Assembly (NCBI RefSeq): GCF_020782235.1
Contig: NZ_JAJGNO010000009.1
Coordinates: 171,416 to 235,415 of the forward strand
Source: Sphingobium naphthae
GTDB taxonomy: Bacteria; Pseudomonadota; Alphaproteobacteria; Sphingomonadales; Sphingomonadaceae
Direction of reading: 5' to 3'
Length of the DNA: 64,000 nt
Shown: positions 46,164 through 54,041 of the stretch, in pieces
Position numbering within the stretch: the stretch's first letter is position 1
Layout of the letters: every line of letters starts with the position of its first letter
Position numbers and translations under genes: made by a program
Notes under the pieces: generated by a model
What the model saw: the letters and a program-made list of their open reading frames with translations, nothing else
The model's database searches: none
What the model was told of the DNA's origin: nothing

Positions 46164-46949
46164 TCAGCTGGCTAGTTCGGACCAGCTCTTGAATAGCATG
46201 TAGATGGCGACGACAAGCACGAAGACTGCAAAGAGGCTGTTCAACCGGCCTTTCTCGGCGGCCAGCACCTGCGACGCACGCGTGCCGATCACGCTTCCGA
46301 TAATGCCGCCCACAATGAACACGCCGGCTAGGCCCCAAAGGACATAGCCCGAAAGCGCGTAATTGAGCGCCGTCGTCAGGCCGAAGGCCGCGACCGCCAC
46401 GAGCGAGGTACCGATCGCGCGCAAAATGGGCATGTGGGTCGACGCGATCAGGCCCGGTACGATGAGGAAGCCGCCGCCAATCCCGAAGAAGCCGGAAAAG
46501 GCGCCGGTGCCGAGACCATAGCCGACGACCTTGGCAACATTCTCCCGGTTGCACTGCGCGCCCTCAACGCCCTGGTCGCCGCGACCGCGAAACATCAGCA
46601 CGGCCACGACGATCATCAGAATCGCGAACAGAAAGAGCAGCTTGTGCCCATCGATGCTCTTGCCGAGCGTCGAGCCGCCGAGCGCACCGACGACGCCGGC
46701 AGCAGCATAGATCCCCCCGCATCGCCAGTTCACGGTGCGGGCATGGGCATGGTTCCAGAGGCCAGCAAGCGCATTGGCCGCGACGGCCAATGCACTGGTG
46801 CCGATCGCCTCATGCGGATTGCGGACGCCTACGAGATATAGCAGCAGCGGCACAGCGAGGATCGACCCGCCGCCCCCGACAAGCCCGAGGACAAAGCCCA
46901 CCAGCGCGCCTGACAGTCCGCCGAGGGCATATTGAAGCGGCTCAAGCAT
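46164..46949 (-). CDS. TauE/SafE sulfite exporter family protein (TSUP)
   Basis: This is a membrane transporter of 261 aa with about eight helices. The repeats GFVLGLVGGGGSILAVPLLLYLVG and FSGFFGIGGGFLIVPGLI are the hallmark glycine-rich halves. In bigR-type operons this family is thought to export sulfite formed from persulfide oxidation. It lies 3 bp after the SQR fusion gene. Confidence 0.9.
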   Translation of the reverse strand: MLEPLQYALGGLSGALVGFVLGLVGGGGSILAVPLLLYLVGVRNPHEAIGTSALAVAANALAGLWNHAHARTVNWRCGGIYAAAGVVGALGGSTLGKSIDGHKLLFLFAILMIVVAVLMFRGRGDQGVEGAQCNRENVAKVVGYGLGTGAFSGFFGIGGGFLIVPGLIASTHMPILRAIGTSLVAVAAFGLTTALNYALSGYVLWGLAGVFIVGGIIGSVIGTRASQVLAAEKGRLNSLFAVFVLVVAIYMLFKSWSELAS

Positions 46950-46952
46950 GGC

Positions 46953-48536
46953 TCAGTGCGCCGCTTCGATCGCGTGCGGCGCGACCATCCATTCCCGGCC
47001 CTTGAGCATGCCATGCCAGTAAACCGGCGGCAGGATGGTGTCCTTGAGGAGCCAGGACAGGCGTGAAGGCCGCGTTCCGTCGATCAGCCAGTTTGGAAGG
47101 CTAGGCAACAACTTGCCGCCATAGCCGAACTCGGCGAGGACGATCTTGCCCGCCTCGACCGTCAGCGGGCAGGAGCCGTAGCCGTCATAGTCGGCGGCCG
47201 GCGGCTTGCCCTCAAGCGCGGCAAGAACATTGACCGCGACGACCGGGGCCTGTTTGCGCGCTGCGGCCATGGTCTTGGCGTTTGAGGCGGAGCAGGCGTC
47301 GCCCAATGCAAAGACATTGGGATAGCGCACGTGTTGAAGCGTCGCCTCGTTGACCTCTACGAAGCCGGAGGCCGCCGCGAGCGGGCTGGTGCGCACGAAA
47401 TCGGGCGCGACCTGGGGCGGCACGACGTGAATCATGTCGAAGCGCTCTTCGACGCGCCGCGTGCCTTCGCCATCCTTACGTTCGAATGTCGCCACCTTTG
47501 CAGCGCCGTCGATCGCGACGAGCTTCGATTCAAAGTTCAGGTGCGCGCCGTAGCGCTCGACATATTCCATCAGTGCCGGAACATAGGCGGCAACGCCGAA
47601 CAGCACCGCGCCCGCAGTGTGAAACTGGACGTCGATGTCGTTCAGGACGCCCGTTTTTTCCCAGCGATGACAGGACAGATACATCGCCTTCTGCGGCGCG
47701 CCAGCGCACTTGATGGGCATCACAGGCTGGGTGAACAGCGCCCGTCCGCCCTTGAATTCCTTCACCAGTCTGTCGGTGTAGGGCGCAAGCTCATAGCCAT
47801 AGTTGGACGTCACACCGTTCTTGCCGATCGCGTCGGCGAGGCCCGGTATCGCATCCCAGTCCAGTTTGATGCCGGGACAGGCAACGAGCACACGGTAGTG
47901 CACTTCGCTGCCGTCACCGAGGATCACCTTGTTTCCGTCAGGAGCGAAGCCTGAGGCGGCGGCGCGGATCCAGGTTACTCGGCTGGGCATGACCTGCGCT
48001 TCGGTGCGGCGGGTAAATTCCTTGTTGAACACACCCGCGCCAACCATCGTCCAGCCCGGCTGGTAGTAATGCACCTCGGACGGCTCGATGACGGCGATAT
48101 CAAGCTTGGGGTTGCGCTTCAGGAGGCTGGAAGCCGTCGCAATCCCGGCCGCACCACCACCGACGATCACGACATCGTGAACACGGGCGCCAGGTGCCGA
48201 CTGGTTTCGGGATGCAACAAGCTCATACAATTTCGTCGATCGTGCGCCGGACCGGCAAAAGGCCAGGATTGGCTTGCGGAGACGCGCAAGTGCACCTGCC
48301 ATGGCCTCGACATTCGCATCGGTGATCGCCCCCGACACTGCGGGCACATGCGCAAATTCCAGGCCCAGTTGTTCGGCTGCTCCGCGCAGTTCCGCAGCGG
48401 CAATCTGACCCGGCTCCTCATCGTCGGGTCGATTGCAGATGATCGCCTTAAAGCCTTGCGCGGCGATCGCGGGAATGTCGGCGAGCGCGAGCTGCGGGGA
48501 GACCGCGAAATCCCGGTTAAGCGGCTTGATATCCAT
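46953..48536 (-). CDS. DUF442 - sulfide:quinone oxidoreductase fusion
   Basis: This is a 527-aa two-domain protein. Residues about 1-110 form a DUF442/Blh N-terminal domain with a phosphatase or rhodanese-like loop (CRSGARS, 94-100). From about 120 there is an FAD oxidoreductase (VVIVGGGAAG) of the type II SQR group. The two redox cysteines are in KCAGAPQKAMYLS and GDACSASNAKTMAAARKQ, placed as in mitochondrial-type SQR. It should oxidise sulfide, pass electrons to quinone and make persulfide. The Blh-type N-terminus, usually joined to a persulfide dioxygenase, is here joined to the SQR. Confidence 0.9.
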   Translation of the reverse strand: MDIKPLNRDFAVSPQLALADIPAIAAQGFKAIICNRPDDEEPGQIAAAELRGAAEQLGLEFAHVPAVSGAITDANVEAMAGALARLRKPILAFCRSGARSTKLYELVASRNQSAPGARVHDVVIVGGGAAGIATASSLLKRNPKLDIAVIEPSEVHYYQPGWTMVGAGVFNKEFTRRTEAQVMPSRVTWIRAAASGFAPDGNKVILGDGSEVHYRVLVACPGIKLDWDAIPGLADAIGKNGVTSNYGYELAPYTDRLVKEFKGGRALFTQPVMPIKCAGAPQKAMYLSCHRWEKTGVLNDIDVQFHTAGAVLFGVAAYVPALMEYVERYGAHLNFESKLVAIDGAAKVATFERKDGEGTRRVEERFDMIHVVPPQVAPDFVRTSPLAAASGFVEVNEATLQHVRYPNVFALGDACSASNAKTMAAARKQAPVVAVNVLAALEGKPPAADYDGYGSCPLTVEAGKIVLAEFGYGGKLLPSLPNWLIDGTRPSRLSWLLKDTILPPVYWHGMLKGREWMVAPHAIEAAH

Positions 48537-48573
48537 GGCTTCTCCTCACTCCCGCTCCAACGCGGGCCTCTTC

Positions 48574-48984
48574 TCATTGTGTGATGATGCGGTGTGCGGT
48601 CATGCCGGCGAGCATGGCGACCACGAAAATCCCCGCCTCTAATGGCGCGATGGCAAGGTCGGCGAGTGCGGGGCCGGGACATAGTCCGCCGATGCCCCAG
48701 CCGATGCCGAACAGGATCGCACCGAGGATCAGTTTTGCGTCGAGCAGGCCGGTGCCCGGAAGATCGAAGGCCTCGCAAGCGATCGGCTTGGGCATCCGTT
48801 GCTGGACTCGCCAGGCGAGCGCCATAGGCATCAACGCACCAGCCATCACGAAGGCGAGCGTAGGGTCCCATGCCCCGAACAGATCGAGGAAGGCGCGCAC
48901 CCGCATTGGATCAGCCATGCCGGACACGGTGAGCCCAGCTCCGAACAGGAGGCCGGCAAGCAGCGAGACGGCGGAGGCTTTCAC
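48574..48984 (-). CDS. DUF6691/YeeE-like membrane protein, half A
   Basis: This is a 136-aa membrane protein with four hydrophobic segments. LLFGAGLTVSGMADPMRV and GIGWGIGGLCPGPALADLA (with Cys) are the paired motifs of the YeeE/YedE (TsuA-like) sulfur permease family. The start is a GTG overlapping the stop of the DUF2892 gene (GTGA at 48984-48981). It probably pairs with the half at 49204-49653 to form a full-size thiosulfate or sulfur-compound channel. Confidence 0.85.
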   Translation of the reverse strand: MKASAVSLLAGLLFGAGLTVSGMADPMRVRAFLDLFGAWDPTLAFVMAGALMPMALAWRVQQRMPKPIACEAFDLPGTGLLDAKLILGAILFGIGWGIGGLCPGPALADLAIAPLEAGIFVVAMLAGMTAHRIITQ

Positions 48985-49187
48985 TTGGCCCTGCCGCAGG
49001 TCGAAAGACCGAGCGGGCGGTACAGCGGACAGAAGCTGATCGCGCTCGTCAAAAGGAATACGACCGCAAGGATCGCCAAGCCGACACCGAGCCCCCCGCT
49101 GATCGTGCCGGTCCACCAGAAATAGCCGATCACTAGCGCCACGATCGTGCGCAGCATCCGGTCGACTGTTCCCATGTTCCTCGTCAT
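48981..49187 (-). CDS. DUF2892 membrane protein
   Basis: This is a 68-aa protein with two hydrophobic helices, starting MTRNMGTVDRMLRTIVALV and ending FCPLYRPLGLSTCGRAK. The layout matches the DUF2892 family, seen as a C-terminal part of the rhodanese YgaP and as single genes in sulfur clusters. It may start at 49175 instead. Its Cys residues could carry sulfane sulfur, which is inference. Confidence 0.85.
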   Translation of the reverse strand: MTRNMGTVDRMLRTIVALVIGYFWWTGTISGGLGVGLAILAVVFLLTSAISFCPLYRPLGLSTCGRAK

Positions 49188-49203
49188 GCCCAGTCTCCCC
49201 CGA

Positions 49204-49653
49204 TTATCCGTTGATGAAACCGAATGCGCGCATCAGTCCGACGGTAGCAAAGCCACTCGCCATGAATGTCAAAGTGGCGACCATCGACCGGCGCGAGAGT
49301 CGGGAGAGGCCGCAGACCCCGTGCCCGCTCGTGCAACCGGAACCGAGCCGCGTCCCGAAACCGACAAGCAGCCCGGCAATGACCAGTTGCGGAGTCGATC
49401 CTGTGAAGCGCGGCGCAGCCTCGCTGGAGACCAGCGTGACGAGCAGTGCTCCCAGAGGAAGCCCGAAAGCGAAGGCGAGCGCTACGGCGCGCGGCGCGCC
49501 CATATTGGCAATTCCCGACGCACGGGCGAGCATGCCGCTCACACCTGCGATACGGCCAAGGCCGAGCAGCATGATCACGGCAGCAAGCCCGATCAGCAGG
49601 CCGCCAGCCAACCCGGCAACGGGCATGGCATCAGGGAAGCCGGGCAGCGTCAT
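49204..49653 (-). CDS. YeeE/YedE-family membrane protein, half B
   Basis: This is a 149-aa membrane protein. RLGSGCTSGHGVCGLSRLSR is the signature Cys-containing turn of YeeE/YedE proteins. Together with DUF6691 it forms the two halves of a permease-like pair, as is common next to SQR and persulfide dioxygenase. It overlaps the persulfide dioxygenase stop by 4 bp. Confidence 0.88.
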   Translation of the reverse strand: MTLPGFPDAMPVAGLAGGLLIGLAAVIMLLGLGRIAGVSGMLARASGIANMGAPRAVALAFAFGLPLGALLVTLVSSEAAPRFTGSTPQLVIAGLLVGFGTRLGSGCTSGHGVCGLSRLSRRSMVATLTFMASGFATVGLMRAFGFING

Positions 49654-50579
49654 ACCGCGTTGACCGGGATCTTGAGGTAAGTGACGCCATTATCCTCGGC
49701 TGGCGGCAGGTGCCCAGCACGCATGTTCACTTGCACCGAGGGCAGGATCAGGCGCGGCATCGAAAGCGTCTTGTCGCGGGCTTCACGCATGGCGACGAAT
49801 TCGTCTTCGCTAACCCCTTCATGGATATGGACGTTGGCCTTGCGCTGAGCCTCTACGGTCGTTTCCCAGACATAGTCCTTGCGTCCTTCCGGCAGATAAT
49901 CGTGGCACATGAAGAGACGAGTTTCCGGCGGCAGCGACAAAAGCCGCATCGCAGAGTGATAAAGAGTGCGGGCATTGCCGCCGGGAAAATCAGCGCGTGC
50001 GGTACCGTAGTCGGGCATGAACATGGTATCGCCGACAAAGACCGCATCGCCGATCACATAGGCGATGCAAGCCGGCGTGTGCCCCGGCACATGCAACACG
50101 GTGACATCGATATTGCCGATACGGAACCGGTCACCATCCTTCCATAGATGGTCGAAATCCGAGCCGTCGCGCTCGAAGTCCGTACCGGCATTGAAAAGCT
50201 TGCCGAATGTCTTCTGCACGGTGACGATATGTTCGCCGATAGCGATTTTTCCGCCGAGCTTCTGCTGCAGATAGGGCGCGGCCGAGAGGTGATCGGCATG
50301 CGCGTGGGTTTCCAGATGCCAATCGACCGACAAGCCCTTCTCCCCGACATAGGCGAGCACCGCATCTGCTGCAGAGGAGGACGTGCGACCTGAAGCCGGA
50401 TCATAATCCAACACGCTATCGATGATCGCGGCGCGAAGGCTCTGTGGATCATGAACGACGTAGGTCACCGTAAAGGTTGGCTCGTCGAAGAACGCCTTGA
50501 TTTGGGGAATCCCGACTTGAGCGGCGGAGATTTGCAACGAGGCTGCTGCTAGCGCGGAGTCGGTCACGGAAAACCTCAT
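49650..50579 (-). CDS. Persulfide dioxygenase-like MBL-fold hydrolase (Blh C-domain type)
   Basis: This is a metallo-beta-lactamase-fold protein of 309 aa, close to the ETHE1/Blh persulfide dioxygenases that turn glutathione persulfide into sulfite. THAHADHLSA gives H92, H94, D96 and H97; HVPGHTP and VGDTMFMPDYG supply further metal ligands; CHDYLPEGR is typical of Blh. ATG 50579 lacks a Shine-Dalgarno, while GTG 50567 has GAGG six bases before it, so the real start may be 50567. It is the first gene of a nine-gene operon ending with cydX. Confidence 0.9.
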   Translation of the reverse strand: MRFSVTDSALAAASLQISAAQVGIPQIKAFFDEPTFTVTYVVHDPQSLRAAIIDSVLDYDPASGRTSSSAADAVLAYVGEKGLSVDWHLETHAHADHLSAAPYLQQKLGGKIAIGEHIVTVQKTFGKLFNAGTDFERDGSDFDHLWKDGDRFRIGNIDVTVLHVPGHTPACIAYVIGDAVFVGDTMFMPDYGTARADFPGGNARTLYHSAMRLLSLPPETRLFMCHDYLPEGRKDYVWETTVEAQRKANVHIHEGVSEDEFVAMREARDKTLSMPRLILPSVQVNMRAGHLPPAEDNGVTYLKIPVNAV

Positions 50580-50588
50580 AAATTCATA

Positions 50589-50628
50589 TTTACATATATC
50601 ATGTAATCGAATAATCTTCTTGCGTCAA
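50589..50628. promoter_or_regulatory. Divergent promoters with shared operator
   Basis: TTACATATATCATGTAA (50590-50606) is an inverted repeat with perfect 6-bp arms. For the minus operon TTGACG (50628-50623) and TACATG (50605-50600) are spaced 17 bp, so the repeat covers the -10. For the plus operon TTTACA (50589-50594) and TAATCT (50612-50617) are also spaced 17 bp, so it covers the -35. This is the expected place for the ArsR/BigR-like repressor encoded next door. Confidence 0.7.
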
Positions 50629-50654
50629 GTGGCGAGAGTGTCGATGGAGGCATC

Positions 50655-51278
50655 ATGGAAATGGCTCAAAAATCCGAAAGCCGGTCACCGCGTATCGGAG
50701 AGGTCGCGCCGGATTTCCGCGCCCGCTCGACGGCAGGCGAAATCCAGCTCTCCAAGCTGCGTGGACGGTGGGTGATATTCTTCTCCCATCCGGCGGACTT
50801 CACGCCTGTGTGTAGCACGGAATTTGCCGAAATTGCGCGGCGTCAGTCGGAATTTGACGCCCTTGAGACGTCGCTGCTTGGGCTATCGGTCGATAGCCTT
50901 TACTCGCACATGGCGTGGGTCCGGGCGATCCGCGAGACGCTGGGTGCCGATGTCCGTTTTCCCATAATTGAAGATCCGAGCATGGCGATCGGGCGTGCCT
51001 ATGGCATGATCGACGAGCAATCTGCCGACAGCATGGCGATGCGCTCGACATTCTTCATCGACCCTGACGGCGTCATTAGAGCCATCACCTGTTATCCGCA
51101 CAACGTTGGCCGCTCGGTTGATGAAATGCTGCGAATGCTCAAGGCGCTCAAGGCAGTGGGCAATGCCCAAACCCTGGCTCCTGAAGGATGGCGCGAAGGG
51201 AAACCGTTGCTCAGTCCCCCTTCCGACATGACTGAAGATCGCGAGGACTGGTTCTGCCGTTTCGTGGACGCACCATGA
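50655..51278 (+). CDS. Peroxiredoxin (AhpC/TSA, Prx6-like)
   Basis: This is a thiol peroxidase of 207 aa. The peroxidatic Cys is C53 in HPADFTPVCSTEF. Further Cys are C146 (ITCYPHN) and C201 (DWFCRF), so a resolving partner in the C-terminus is possible, as in archaeal Prx6-type enzymes. GGAGG precedes ATG 50655. It is co-transcribed with the BigR-like regulator (ATGA overlap) and divergent from the persulfide operon. It could reduce peroxides or persulfides. Confidence 0.9.
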   Translation: MEMAQKSESRSPRIGEVAPDFRARSTAGEIQLSKLRGRWVIFFSHPADFTPVCSTEFAEIARRQSEFDALETSLLGLSVDSLYSHMAWVRAIRETLGADVRFPIIEDPSMAIGRAYGMIDEQSADSMAMRSTFFIDPDGVIRAITCYPHNVGRSVDEMLRMLKALKAVGNAQTLAPEGWREGKPLLSPPSDMTEDREDWFCRFVDAP

Positions 51279-51667
51279 CGGCCGCGTTTTACGAGGACCG
51301 CGATGCTGCTACTGTCGCATCCGATAAGCTCAAGGTCTTTGCGCAACCGCAGCGTCTTATGATCCTGTCTTGCCTGTTGCGTGGTGAGCGCAACGTGTCT
51401 GAGATCGGTGAAGCAACAGATATCGCGCAGCCAGCACTCAGCCAGCAGCTCGGCGAATTGCGCCGCGCAAATCTTGTTCAAACGCGCAAAGAGGCCAAGC
51501 TGGTCTGGTATACACTTGCCGACGAGAGCGTCGCTTTATGTGTCCGAACCATGGAAGCGATTTTCGGGGGGCTGGGTGAGGTCGACGATCTGCGCACGCC
51601 CTCACATCCGAAAAAGCGCACGCCATCTCCGGAGGGTGTTGCCAGTTTCGCTCAAATTATCGATTAG
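51275..51667 (+). CDS. ArsR-family regulator, BigR-like
   Basis: This is a winged-helix repressor of 130 aa. The recognition region reads AQPALSQQLGELRRANLVQT, close to BigR/SqrR. Two Cys are present, C33 (ILSCLLRGE) and C89 (VALCVRTME). By my hand alignment to BigR, its first Cys corresponds to S32 here (C33 is one step further), and its second (in IFC) corresponds to G98. The canonical dithiol pair is therefore not in register. It probably binds the shared repeat at 50590-50606 and controls both transcripts. Confidence 0.85.
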   Translation: MTAAFYEDRDAATVASDKLKVFAQPQRLMILSCLLRGERNVSEIGEATDIAQPALSQQLGELRRANLVQTRKEAKLVWYTLADESVALCVRTMEAIFGGLGEVDDLRTPSHPKKRTPSPEGVASFAQIID

Positions 51668-51916
51668 AATTACATTGTGCAGATCGACACAGTGATTGAG
51701 CCAGTGTGTTTGAGGCGACGACTGACCATCATATCCAACCACCGCGATCGACCGCTTTCAGCAGAATAGGACGTCTATCGGCGCGAATGGGAACCTCTGG
51801 CTTTGGTTGGCAGCCGACGCCACGCGAGCGTCGGCTATCCCCGCACCCCAGCCCTAATCCGGACGGACGCCTACCGGCCAATCCTGCGCGTTCCGTGAGC
51901 GATCATCAATGCTTCA

Positions 51917-51951
51917 GGAATGGCAGGTGTTGGTTTGAGACCTGCCATTCC
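51917..51951. repeat. Inverted repeat, 12-bp perfect arms
   Basis: GGAATGGCAGGT (51917-51928) and ACCTGCCATTCC (51940-51951) flank an 11-base spacer. It could be a terminator stem, though no T tract follows on either strand, or a recombinase-binding structure. Confidence 0.7.
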
Positions 51952-51983
51952 CGGCGCAGCTCGCGAACATCAGTTTCGTCCCA

Positions 51984-52017
51984 GCGCCCGTGTCCAGTTC
52001 TTCCCGGACACGGGCGC
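51984..52017. repeat. Inverted repeat, 12-bp perfect arms, just past the integrase stop
   Basis: GCGCCCGTGTCC (51984-51995) and GGACACGGGCGC (52006-52017) flank a 10-base spacer, 8 bp beyond the integrase stop. No T tract follows. It may end the integrase transcript or be part of an attachment site. Confidence 0.7.
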
Positions 52018-52025
52018 CAGCAGGT

Positions 52026-52658
52026 TTAGATCTCGGTGTTTTCAGCAAGCGCGAGCGCGTCTTCCACGTCGATGCCGAGATAGCGCACCGTATTCTCGAT
52101 CTTGCTATGGCCAAGAAGAATCTGGACGGCGCGAAGGTTGCCGGTGGCCCGGTAGATGATCGATGCTTTCGTTCGGCGAAGGGAATGCGTGCCGTACTCG
52201 CTTCGCATCAGACCCACGCCTGTCACCCATTCATCGACAAGTCGAGCATACTGGCGGGTGCTCAAGTGGCCACTACGGTCAACCCTGCTGGGGAAAACAT
52301 AGTCGTCCACCGTGCCGCCGCGCCGGTCGAGCCAGGCCAGCATGCTGGCCCGAGCATCTGGCAGTAGTTCGAATTGAACGGGCCGTCCTGTTTTCTGCTG
52401 CATGACAATTGCCCGCGTTCGGATCTGGCCGCCGCTGACAAGATCGCCGATCTTCATCTGCACGAGGTCGCAGCCCCGAAGCTTGCTGTCGATTGCCAGA
52501 TCGAATAGCGCCCGATCTCGCAGGCGGCGGCGCTGATTGAGGTAGAAACGGATTTCCCAAATCTGCTTCGGTTTCAGAGCCCGCTTTGCACCCACGGTCC
52601 TTCCGGCATTCCAGACCGGGCGCTTGGTGGCGGTGAGTTCTGTTTCAGGCATCTCCAT
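52026..52658 (-). CDS. Tyrosine-type site-specific recombinase (short integrase)
   Basis: This is a tyrosine recombinase of 210 aa with little more than a short N-terminal segment and the catalytic domain. The active-site set is complete: R in SKLRGCDLVQM, H and R in THSLRRTKAS, H in LLGHSKIENT, and Y in VRYLGID. ATG 52658 has GGAG seven bases upstream. The same frame is open another 105 codons upstream, but that part resembles nothing. Its last 19 residues recur as a remnant at 43566-43625. Confidence 0.9.
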   Translation of the reverse strand: MEMPETELTATKRPVWNAGRTVGAKRALKPKQIWEIRFYLNQRRRLRDRALFDLAIDSKLRGCDLVQMKIGDLVSGGQIRTRAIVMQQKTGRPVQFELLPDARASMLAWLDRRGGTVDDYVFPSRVDRSGHLSTRQYARLVDEWVTGVGLMRSEYGTHSLRRTKASIIYRATGNLRAVQILLGHSKIENTVRYLGIDVEDALALAENTEI

Positions 52659-52953
52659 GATCGTTCTCCAATGGCCACATTGGCCATCTGCAGAACGCTT
52701 GCCGACGAGGAGGCGCAGGACTTGCTGTAGGGCTCGTGTCGACCAAGATGCGTCGTTCGCCGGTCGCGCTTTCAACGACAGCTTCTGCCAAAACCTGCCG
52801 CTCGGTCGCCGTGAAACCGTCTGGCAGCAATGCGCCCTAAATTCGGACGTTCGGCCTTGTAGCCGACGATCCCGAAAGCCGCCATTCGTTTCGCCAGCGC
52901 TCAACTGGTTCAGACCCGACATTGCGCTCACGGCCCAACAGGCGTGGCCACCA
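52659..52953. other. Gap between integrase and LysR gene
   Basis: About 295 bp upstream of the integrase with open frames on both strands, none recognisable. It presumably holds the integrase promoter and the island's right edge. I see no repeat of the tRNA-Thr end here. Confidence 0.45.
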
Positions 52954-53832
52954 TTATTTTCGGAGTGCAGCAATCAGGGCGTCCCGAGCCATGGCCACGC
53001 GCGGATGTCGCAGCGATGAGCGTGCCCAGACGAGGTAGTAAGCGTTGCGCGGCACCGTGACCGGGGCAGGTATCTCGATCAGCGTGCAGGCAGCGCGTTC
53101 GCTGCGGGTGAGATAGCCAGGCATCACCGTCCAGCCGAGACCCGCGCACAATCCCGACCGTAGCACCCTCAGATCGGGCGCGGTCAACGCGGGCTGGCTC
53201 GTCAGCTCGATCTGGTTTGCATGGAGCCAGGTACGCAGCAGCGGTCGGTCGAGGTCGTACGCGAGGTGGGCCGTCCGGTTGAGCCCGTCGGCAAGCGGCA
53301 ATTCGGCAATCCGCATGGCAACGGCGGGCGAGGCTACGGCGCGCAGGTGCTCTTCGCCCAGCGGATGAAAGGCCAACCGCGGATCTTCGGGCTGCGAGGC
53401 GGTGACGGCTAGGTGCACCTTGTCTTCGAGCAGCAAGGCATAGAGCGCCTCGCGCCCGCCGATATGCAGGCGCAGGTCTAGCCCCGCATCCAGCAGCGGC
53501 GCCAGTCGGGGCGCGATCATCTCTCCCAGTAGGTCCGACGGCGCGGCGATGTGGACCGTGCCCGAGATGCGCGACGATCGGGCCCGCGCGCTGGCCAGTG
53601 CCGATTCCGCCGTGTCGAGGCTGCTTCCGATCGAAGCCGCGAGATCGTCGGCAATCGCTGTTGGTCGAACACCCCGCGAATGGCGATCGAACAAGGGACG
53701 GCCCAATTGCGCCTCGAGCGATGCGATGTGCTGCGACGCAGCCGGTTGGGTGATGCCGATTGCCCGGGCCGCCTCGCTCAGTGAACGACGGCGGTAGACT
53801 TCGACGAAGGTGCGCAACTGCAGGAGGGACAT
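52954..53832 (-). CDS. LysR-family transcriptional regulator
   Basis: This is a LysR-type regulator of 292 aa from ATG 53832. The N-terminal helix-turn-helix (RTFVEVYRRRSLSEAARAIG, then ITQPAASQHIASLEAQLGRP) is followed by a substrate-binding domain. It is divergent from the DJ-1/glyoxalase/OYE run and probably controls it in response to an electrophile or quinone. That assignment rests on position. Confidence 0.9.
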   Translation of the reverse strand: MSLLQLRTFVEVYRRRSLSEAARAIGITQPAASQHIASLEAQLGRPLFDRHSRGVRPTAIADDLAASIGSSLDTAESALASARARSSRISGTVHIAAPSDLLGEMIAPRLAPLLDAGLDLRLHIGGREALYALLLEDKVHLAVTASQPEDPRLAFHPLGEEHLRAVASPAVAMRIAELPLADGLNRTAHLAYDLDRPLLRTWLHANQIELTSQPALTAPDLRVLRSGLCAGLGWTVMPGYLTRSERAACTLIEIPAPVTVPRNAYYLVWARSSLRHPRVAMARDALIAALRK

Positions 53833-54041
53833 TCCGGTTCCATAACCGGATTTATGGCCGTCCGCCATTCCCGCTGGATTTCATGATGCCGTTCCCTGCG
53901 TATCTAAGCCGCCGAAAGGAACGATCGAAGCAAAATCGCCGCCAATTGCTCCAAGCCCTCACCGCTGTCCTGGTGGCGGGCGCGGCGCCGGCGGGTGCGT
54001 TTGCTCGTGTTTCCGACATCACTAGAAAAGGACAACTGACG

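Larger units (their letters stand above)
51668..52025. other. Non-coding stretch with two long inverted repeats
   Basis: No convincing gene lies between the regulator and the integrase. The stretch holds two strong hairpins (51917-51951 and 51984-52017), described separately. Confidence 0.55.

Noticed and set aside
52659..52973. N-terminal extension of the integrase by 105 codons
   Set aside because: No similarity to a core-binding domain is visible, and a good Shine-Dalgarno precedes the internal ATG at 52658.
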